Positions 53,033 to 57,157 of a stretch of DNA of 57,157 nucleotides are shown here, piece by piece. A model generated the notes under the pieces. The model saw nothing but the letters and a program-made list of their open reading frames with translations, had not been told where the DNA came from and made no database searches. The DNA is from Halobacillus alkaliphilus (GTDB lineage: Bacteria > Bacillota > Bacilli > Bacillales > Halobacillaceae): NCBI RefSeq assembly GCF_900113125.1, contig NZ_FOOG01000025.1, positions 1 through 57,157 of the forward strand. The letters are read 5' to 3'. The position numbers were made by a program, and so were the translations under genes. Within the stretch, counting starts at the first letter, position 1; every line of letters begins with the position of its first letter.

Positions 53033-54382
53033 TTACTCCCTCGCAGCGGCCGCTACCGCTTCACGGAAGATCGAGATGACTTCCTCTGCCTGTTCGTCTG
53101 AAATAATAAGGGGAGGTAAGAACCGCACGACCGCTCCGTGTCTGCCTCCGACTTCAATGATCAACCCTCGGTCAAAGCACTCTTTCTGAATTCGGCTCGC
53201 AAGCGCTCCATCCGCTGGATACGCTCCTCTTGGCGACGCCTTCCCAGATGGATCAACTATCTCAACACCGATCATCAGTCCGCGGCCTCGTACATCGCCA
53301 AGCTCAGGATAATGCTTTTGTATGTCTTTCAATGCCTGTAAAAGTTTATCCCCTATTGCGGAAGCGTGGCTCGCGAGCTGATGCTCTTTCACGTACTTGA
53401 GAGTTGCGGTTCCTGCAGCCATCGCCATTTGATTTCCGCGGAAGGTACCAATATGAGCGCCGGGCTCCCACGCATCAAGATCACGGTCATAAACAACAAC
53501 TGATAACGGAAGACTTCCACCTAATGCTTTGGATAGTACGAAAGCATCCGGAACAATGCCGGCGTGTTCAAAGGAAAACATTTCGCCTGTCCGGCCAATG
53601 CCTGTCTGAACTTCATCAATAATTAATGGAATGCCGCGTTCTTTCGTAATCCGGCGCATTTCTTTCAGCCACTCAAGCGAAGCTGGAATCGCTCCTCCTT
53701 CTCCCTGCACCGTTTCAAAGATCATCGCTGCCGGTGGAAGAATGCCGCTTTCAGGGTCATCCAGCAGCTGCTCTATGTAAGCCGCACTCAGTTCAGCTCC
53801 TTCTTTCCCGCCTTTTCCGAAAGGACAACGGTAGTCATAGGGATACGGAAGAAAATGCGTGTCCGGAACGAGCCCCTGGACCTTCCTTTTTGGAGCCAGG
53901 TTGCCGCTGATGGACATCGTTCCGTGCGTCGATCCGTGATAACCTCCCTGAAACGTTAACAGGCTTTGTCGGCCCGTTGCCGTTTTAGCAAGTTTTAAAG
54001 CCGCTTCGATCGCGTCTCCTCCGGTTGGACCGCAGAACTGAATTTTTGCCCGGTCACGGAATCCTTCTGGAAGACTTGCAAACAATTCATCTACAAAACT
54101 TTCTTTTACCTCTGTTGTAATGTCCAGCGTGTGTAACGGCAGCCGGTCATGAAGGACTTTCTCCATCGCTTCAATAACAACGGGATGATTATGTCCTAAC
54201 GCAAGCGTTCCCGCTCCTGCCAGACAATCTATGTAAGTTCGACCCTCAACATCTGTAATATATATACCTTCTGCTTCTTTTATCGCTAATGGAATTCGGC
54301 GCGGATAAGAGCGCGCATTGGATTCTCTTTTTTCCTGTTGATTCAATAATTCCTGATTGGATTTGCTTGTTGTAACGCTCAT
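53033..54382 (-). CDS. dat: Diaminobutyrate-2-oxoglutarate aminotransferase
   Basis: This class III PLP aminotransferase makes L-2,4-diaminobutyrate from aspartate semialdehyde and glutamate, the first committed step of the siderophore pathway. The 449-residue protein has G-P-T-G-G-D-A-I-E-A-A near residue 118, I-I-D-E-V-Q-T-G (Asp256) and the catalytic Lys285 in L-S-K-A-L-G-G-S-L-P. It corresponds to RhbA and is the first gene of the operon, 47 bp downstream of two Fur-type boxes. AAGGAGTTGGGAAA precedes the ATG. Confidence 0.95.
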   Translation of the reverse strand: MSVTTSKSNQELLNQQEKRESNARSYPRRIPLAIKEAEGIYITDVEGRTYIDCLAGAGTLALGHNHPVVIEAMEKVLHDRLPLHTLDITTEVKESFVDELFASLPEGFRDRAKIQFCGPTGGDAIEAALKLAKTATGRQSLLTFQGGYHGSTHGTMSISGNLAPKRKVQGLVPDTHFLPYPYDYRCPFGKGGKEGAELSAAYIEQLLDDPESGILPPAAMIFETVQGEGGAIPASLEWLKEMRRITKERGIPLIIDEVQTGIGRTGEMFSFEHAGIVPDAFVLSKALGGSLPLSVVVYDRDLDAWEPGAHIGTFRGNQMAMAAGTATLKYVKEHQLASHASAIGDKLLQALKDIQKHYPELGDVRGRGLMIGVEIVDPSGKASPRGAYPADGALASRIQKECFDRGLIIEVGGRHGAVVRFLPPLIISDEQAEEVISIFREAVAAAARE

Positions 54383-54430
54383 TTTCCCAACTCCTTCTTG
54401 ATCAATTGGTTACTCAACGCAATGTTAATT

Positions 54431-54449
54431 GAAAATGATTATCATCGTC
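54431..54449 (-). promoter_or_regulatory. Fur box 1 before the siderophore operon
   Basis: GAAAATGATTATCATCGTC matches the 19-bp Fur consensus GATAATGATTATCATTATC at 15 of 19 positions, including the central ATGATTATCAT. Confidence 0.8.
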
Positions 54450-54459
54450 AACAGTAACT

Positions 54460-54478
54460 GAGAACTATTATCATTTTC
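54460..54478 (-). promoter_or_regulatory. Fur box 2 before the siderophore operon
   Basis: GAGAACTATTATCATTTTC is a second Fur-like palindrome (GAGAA-CTATTATCA-TTTTC type) 30 bp from the first. The pair implies cooperative repression by iron. Confidence 0.7.
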
Positions 54479-54642
54479 ACCTGTAGAGAAATGTAGACCT
54501 CAACCCTTGGTGTGATGCTATTTTTAACACGTAAAAGCAACGCACTATGAAATGAATAATTAGTAAAATATACCTGCAAACATCATAGGGATATGAAGAA
54601 CTCTAGAAATCGTTCGTAAGTTTCAATCAGGATTCCAAATAA

Positions 54643-54679
54643 AGAAAAGTCCACCTTCGTCAAAGAAGGTGGACTTTCT
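54643..54679. terminator. Terminator of the esterase unit
   Basis: A perfect 13-bp stem (AAAGTCCACCTTC, arms 54646-54658 and 54665-54677) lies next to the esterase stop codon. The minus strand reads on into TTTCTTTATTT. Confidence 0.85.
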
Positions 54680-55641
54680 CAGTTATGCAGAATTTCTTTT
54701 AACTTCCTGGTTGTTTCCTCTAATGCTTCATGAGCGCGATCAACGACACCAATCATATTGATAAAACTGTGAACAAGATCATCATAATGTAAACTATCTA
54801 CAGGGACTCCGGATTCTTCAAGACGTTTAGCGTACGAGAAGCCTTCTTCTCTTAAAGGGTCGTACTCAGCCGTCACGAGTAAAGTCTGCGGAAGCTTCTC
54901 CATATTTTGCATCCGGAGAGGGGACACATACACCTCTCCCCCTTCAGCAGGCTCGTTCAAATAATGACCGAAAAACCATTTCATTTTTTCATTTGTTAAG
55001 TTGTACCGATAATTGGCCTGGTAGGATAACGTATCAAAATAATAATCCAGCACAGGCGTCACTAGAAATTGAAAGGAAATATCGAGGTCCTCTGTATCTC
55101 TAAAATAAATAGATGCAGCAGCGGCAAGGTTTCCTCCGGAGCTTTCCCCGCCTACCGCTAAGCGTTCAGCATCGCCCTTCCATTTATTCAGCTGACAGGA
55201 AGTCCATCTGACCGCATCAATAGCATCATGAAAAGCCGCCGGGTATTTATGCTCAGGGGCGAGCCGGTAACCAACAGATACAATGATCGTTTCCGCATAT
55301 CTGGATAAATACCGGCAGACGTTACCGGAGCTATCCAGGTCACCGAACACCCAGCCTCCGCCGTGAAAGTAAACAAGAACCGGGAAGGGTCCTGTTCCTT
55401 CCGGCCTATAGATTCTTACAGGAATATCATCTCCGTCTCTTCCTTGGAAATAGCTTTCTTCCACGGTCACGCCCTCAACAGGCAGTTCTTTAAAATAACC
55501 TCTCGCCACCTGGTAGTACTCTCTCGATTGCTCAGGGGTCAGATCATCTAAAGGTGGATGCTCAAGCTCGACCATCTTCCCCCCAATCGTTTTCAGTAAT
55601 TGAGTCACTTGCGGGTCTACTGCTATGGTCTCTTTCATCAC
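54679..55641 (-). CDS. HSL-family alpha/beta hydrolase (esterase)
   Basis: The 320-residue protein is a hormone-sensitive-lipase-type esterase: oxyanion H-G-G-G-W near residue 93, nucleophile Ser in G-E-S-S-G-G near residue 166, Asp in E-Y-D-P-L-R near residue 260, and His in L-V-H-S-F near residue 290. It has no signal peptide. It overlaps the upstream acetyltransferase by 4 bp and so shares the Fur-controlled promoter at 56295. A role in siderophore hydrolysis or editing is possible, but schizokinen-type siderophores have amide rather than ester bonds, so the substrate is unclear. Confidence 0.88.
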   Translation of the reverse strand: MMKETIAVDPQVTQLLKTIGGKMVELEHPPLDDLTPEQSREYYQVARGYFKELPVEGVTVEESYFQGRDGDDIPVRIYRPEGTGPFPVLVYFHGGGWVFGDLDSSGNVCRYLSRYAETIIVSVGYRLAPEHKYPAAFHDAIDAVRWTSCQLNKWKGDAERLAVGGESSGGNLAAAASIYFRDTEDLDISFQFLVTPVLDYYFDTLSYQANYRYNLTNEKMKWFFGHYLNEPAEGGEVYVSPLRMQNMEKLPQTLLVTAEYDPLREEGFSYAKRLEESGVPVDSLHYDDLVHSFINMIGVVDRAHEALEETTRKLKEILHN

Positions 55642-56273
55642 ACCAGCTCATTTCCTGGAACCGTCATGGACGTATGAATAGTCACATCGATATTTTTTTC
55701 TCTAAGCTTTGCGAAAACAGCCTCTTTTTCTCCTGCGATCAAGGCAGCCTCTTTATTTGGCAGATGTACACGCCCTAATACTTCTCCGCCTAACTCTTTC
55801 AAAATAGGAATAACGATCCGGTTCCGTCGATCTGGTTCACCAATAATCCTTTTCGTATTATAACGGTCGAATAAAAATAGAATCATCGCCCGCACAATCG
55901 ATAATCCATCCTCTTTATTTAAGTAAGAACGAGGGCCGATCAGAAGATGCATCCCTAAATCGCCTTGTTTATCATCATAATATTCTTTGATTGGGTCCTC
56001 TTCAACCGAATAAGCGATCAAATAGCAGACCGGCTCCCCATTAAATGTACCTATGTAACAATCTTTATGTTCCGCTTCTGCGGAATGATGGACCCAGCGT
56101 TTCAATTCAGATAACGGAAGATTCAGCTTCCAGAATGGTGCGATATGTTTTTGATGCATCCAGTCATAAAGGAGCTCTACGTCTTGATTTGGATCTAACG
56201 GACGGAAGGAAAAATTTTCTACCTTTTCCCCATCCGTGATATTCAGTTCCGTGTACTTGGATGTATGTTGCAC
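55638..56273 (-). CDS. Second siderophore-type acetyltransferase (IucB/RhbD paralogue)
   Basis: The 211-residue GNAT protein shares the blocks of the RhbD-like enzyme at 49179: W-M-H-Q-K-H-I-A-P-F-W near residue 33, G-M-H-L-L-I-G-P-R-S-Y-L near residue 108, and G-E-P-D-R-R-N near residue 147. It starts with GTG after AGGAGGAAAGATT, directly downstream of a Fur box. It could add a different acyl group to the same siderophore, or modify another hydroxamate. Overlaps the esterase gene. Confidence 0.85.
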   Translation of the reverse strand: MQHTSKYTELNITDGEKVENFSFRPLDPNQDVELLYDWMHQKHIAPFWKLNLPLSELKRWVHHSAEAEHKDCYIGTFNGEPVCYLIAYSVEEDPIKEYYDDKQGDLGMHLLIGPRSYLNKEDGLSIVRAMILFLFDRYNTKRIIGEPDRRNRIVIPILKELGGEVLGRVHLPNKEAALIAGEKEAVFAKLREKNIDVTIHTSMTVPGNELV

Positions 56274-56294
56274 AATCTTTCCTCCTATTCATTA

Positions 56295-56315
56295 CATGAT
56301 AATGATTCTCATTAT
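56295..56315 (-). promoter_or_regulatory. Fur box before the second iron unit
   Basis: TGATAATGATTCTCATTATCA is a near-perfect 21-bp palindrome with the Fur consensus core, 22 bp upstream of the acetyltransferase start. Confidence 0.85.
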
Positions 56316-56615
56316 CACATACGTTTGTAACGATTATAGGAAATAACTAATATGAAAGTCAACTAAACTTTCTGCCTACGAGTCTGGGAGAATCATTGAT
56401 TCATATTTCTATGAGCATTAGCAAGAGTTGTCAGCACCCGCTTCACGTCCCCATATCTCACCCACTTTTTATATTTAATGATTTTTAATACTTGTACATT
56501 ACCGCTCTAAGATCACGCAGCCTATAATCCCCAGATCATTTCGCACAATCCCCATCCACATTCATGGCTTCCAACGTGAGCACTTATTTTAAAACTACTT
56601 TAACGAACTTCCGAA
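56316..56615. other. Intergenic region, no gene seen
   Basis: About 300 bp between the Fur box and the IS-associated block without a plausible gene. Confidence 0.5.
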
Positions 56616-56698
56616 AGAAGTCTCCCTCTTCAAGCGTGTGAAGGGCGAAGCTCAGCGGTAAGGGGGAGATGAATTTCGGTTGGGCGAGAGCCCAAATG
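56616..56698 (+). ncRNA. Structured, omega-RNA-like block beside tnpA
   Basis: AGAAGTCTCCCTCTTCAAGCG, a variable middle and GGTAAGGGGGAGATGAAT can fold by TCTCCC/GGGAGA pairing (56621-56626 with 56664-56669). A second hairpin TTGGGC-GAGA-GCCCAA (56680-56695) has a GNRA loop. The left end of the window has the same plan with a different but still paired hairpin and a GTAA loop. This resembles the right end/omega RNA of TnpB elements, but no tnpB lies upstream. It may be the remnant of a neighbouring element. Confidence 0.4.
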
Positions 56699-56756
56699 CT
56701 TTTGATTACAATATATGATATAATCAGTCTTATAATGGATAAGGACTGATATATAA

Positions 56757-57155
56757 ATGAAATTAGATAGTAATAACCATTCAGTGTTCTTGTTGTATTA
56801 TCATCTTGTATTGGTCGTGAAATATAGAAGACACGTCATCGATGACACCATTTCAAACTATGCTAAAGATAAATTCTTGTCGTTGAGTGAAAACTACAAT
56901 ATTTCACTGGTCGAATGGAATCATGACATTGATCATATTCATATTTTATTCAAAGCTCATCCCAACACCGAATTATCAAAATTTATTAACGCTTATAAAA
57001 GTGCAAGCTCAAGACTTATCAAAAAAGAGTTTCCTTCCGTTCGGGAGAAATTATGGAAGGAAATGTTTTGGTCAAGAAGCTTTTGCTTAGTAACCACGGG
57101 TGGTTCGTCCATTGAAGTAGTAAAAAAATATATTGAAAACCAAGAGAAGAAATGA
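56757..57155 (+). CDS. tnpA: IS200/IS605 transposase TnpA (HUH, Y1)
   Basis: TnpA is a single-strand DNA transposase. The 132-residue protein has the family N-terminus with K-Y-R-R, the HUH motif His60-Ile-His62 in D-H-I-H-I-L-F, and the catalytic Tyr125 in V-V-K-K-Y-I-E-N-Q. All key residues and the normal length are present, so it is probably active. Its stop overlaps an ATG in the ATGA arrangement. Confidence 0.93.
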   Translation: MKLDSNNHSVFLLYYHLVLVVKYRRHVIDDTISNYAKDKFLSLSENYNISLVEWNHDIDHIHILFKAHPNTELSKFINAYKSASSRLIKKEFPSVREKLWKEMFWSRSFCLVTTGGSSIEVVKKYIENQEKK

Positions 57156-57157
57156 GG
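57152..57157 (+). CDS. Possible start of tnpB, cut by the window end
   Basis: ATG at 57152 overlaps the tnpA stop (ATGA), the usual tnpA-tnpB junction in IS605-type elements; GAGAAG lies just upstream. Only two codons are present, so this rests on arrangement alone. Confidence 0.3.

Larger units (their letters stand above)
56701..57157 (+). mobile_element. IS200/IS605-family element, left end and tnpA (truncated by window)
   Basis: The element shows TTGAT at 56702, a subterminal imperfect hairpin (56723-56733 with 56739-56750, loop AATGG) and tnpA. The AAGGA ribosome binding site lies in the 3' arm of the hairpin, as in IS200-type elements where folding limits transposase synthesis. The right end is outside the window. 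Confidence 0.7.

Overview
The window reads as chromosomal DNA of a spore-forming, probably moderately halophilic Bacillaceae bacterium of the Halobacillus/Pontibacillus/Virgibacillus kind. The basis is a GerA-type germinant receptor operon, canonical AGGAGG ribosome binding sites with frequent GTG and TTG starts, a SodF-type superoxide dismutase, a malK-malR-malic enzyme-maeN malate module, acidic surface proteins and the GC-rich intergenic repeats common in Bacillaceae. This is inferred from gene content only. No rRNA, tRNA or CRISPR array was seen. Related IS200/IS605-type terminal structures lie at both ends of the window, so it may be a draft contig bounded by insertion sequence copies.

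Layout. 0.3-5 kb: small lipoprotein and membrane proteins, a DedA protein, undecaprenyl-pyrophosphate phosphatase (uppP), and a short WYL-like protein with a LexA-type box. 5-13 kb: a stress-type SDR, an AbgT-family transporter, a cupin protein, a lysozyme-like membrane protein, a DUF488 protein, an EamA exporter and a GNAT protein. 13-26 kb: an M29 aminopeptidase paralogue that has lost metal ligands, an HTH_36-type protein, purT with a PurR-like operator, a metallophosphatase, a double-frameshifted YjzC-like pseudogene, small lipoproteins, an FAD monooxygenase and a Rok-like DNA-binding protein. 26-31 kb: germinant receptor genes A-C-B, a small two-helix protein on the opposite strand (candidate D subunit), and a DPBB/DUF3889-type protein. 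31.5-35 kb: one large secreted protein joining a GH3 NagZ domain to a GH171 NamZ domain, behind a NagR-like operator and a perfect cre match. 35-37.5 kb: an MvdC/MvdD (graspetide-maturase-like) ATP-grasp ligase with an uncharacterised 177-residue partner. 37.6-44 kb: sodF and the malate module. 44-54.5 kb: a seven-gene siderophore locus in rhbABCDEF order followed by a dedicated aspartokinase. 54.7-56.3 kb: a second Fur-controlled unit with a paralogous siderophore-type acetyltransferase and an HSL-type hydrolase. The window ends inside an IS200/IS605 element (tnpA and the first bases of tnpB).

How the parts work together. The siderophore locus appears to encode every step from aspartate: aspartyl phosphate (aspartokinase), aspartate semialdehyde (dehydrogenase elsewhere), 2,4-diaminobutyrate (Dat), 1,3-diaminopropane (Ddc), N-hydroxylation (RhbE-like), N-acetylation (RhbD-like) and condensation with citrate (two IucA/IucC synthetases). 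A schizokinen-like dihydroxamate is expected. Canonical Fur boxes sit in front of both iron units. The NagZ-NamZ fusion would release GlcNAc and MurNAc from peptidoglycan fragments outside the cell, and its control sites fit amino-sugar induction and catabolite repression. The malate genes form a sensing, uptake and decarboxylation unit.

The best candidates for something undescribed are the ATP-grasp/177-residue pair, the NagZ-NamZ fusion with its control region, the aspartokinase inside the siderophore operon, the M29 paralogue without its HxD ligands, and the perfect 47-61 bp palindromic repeats.
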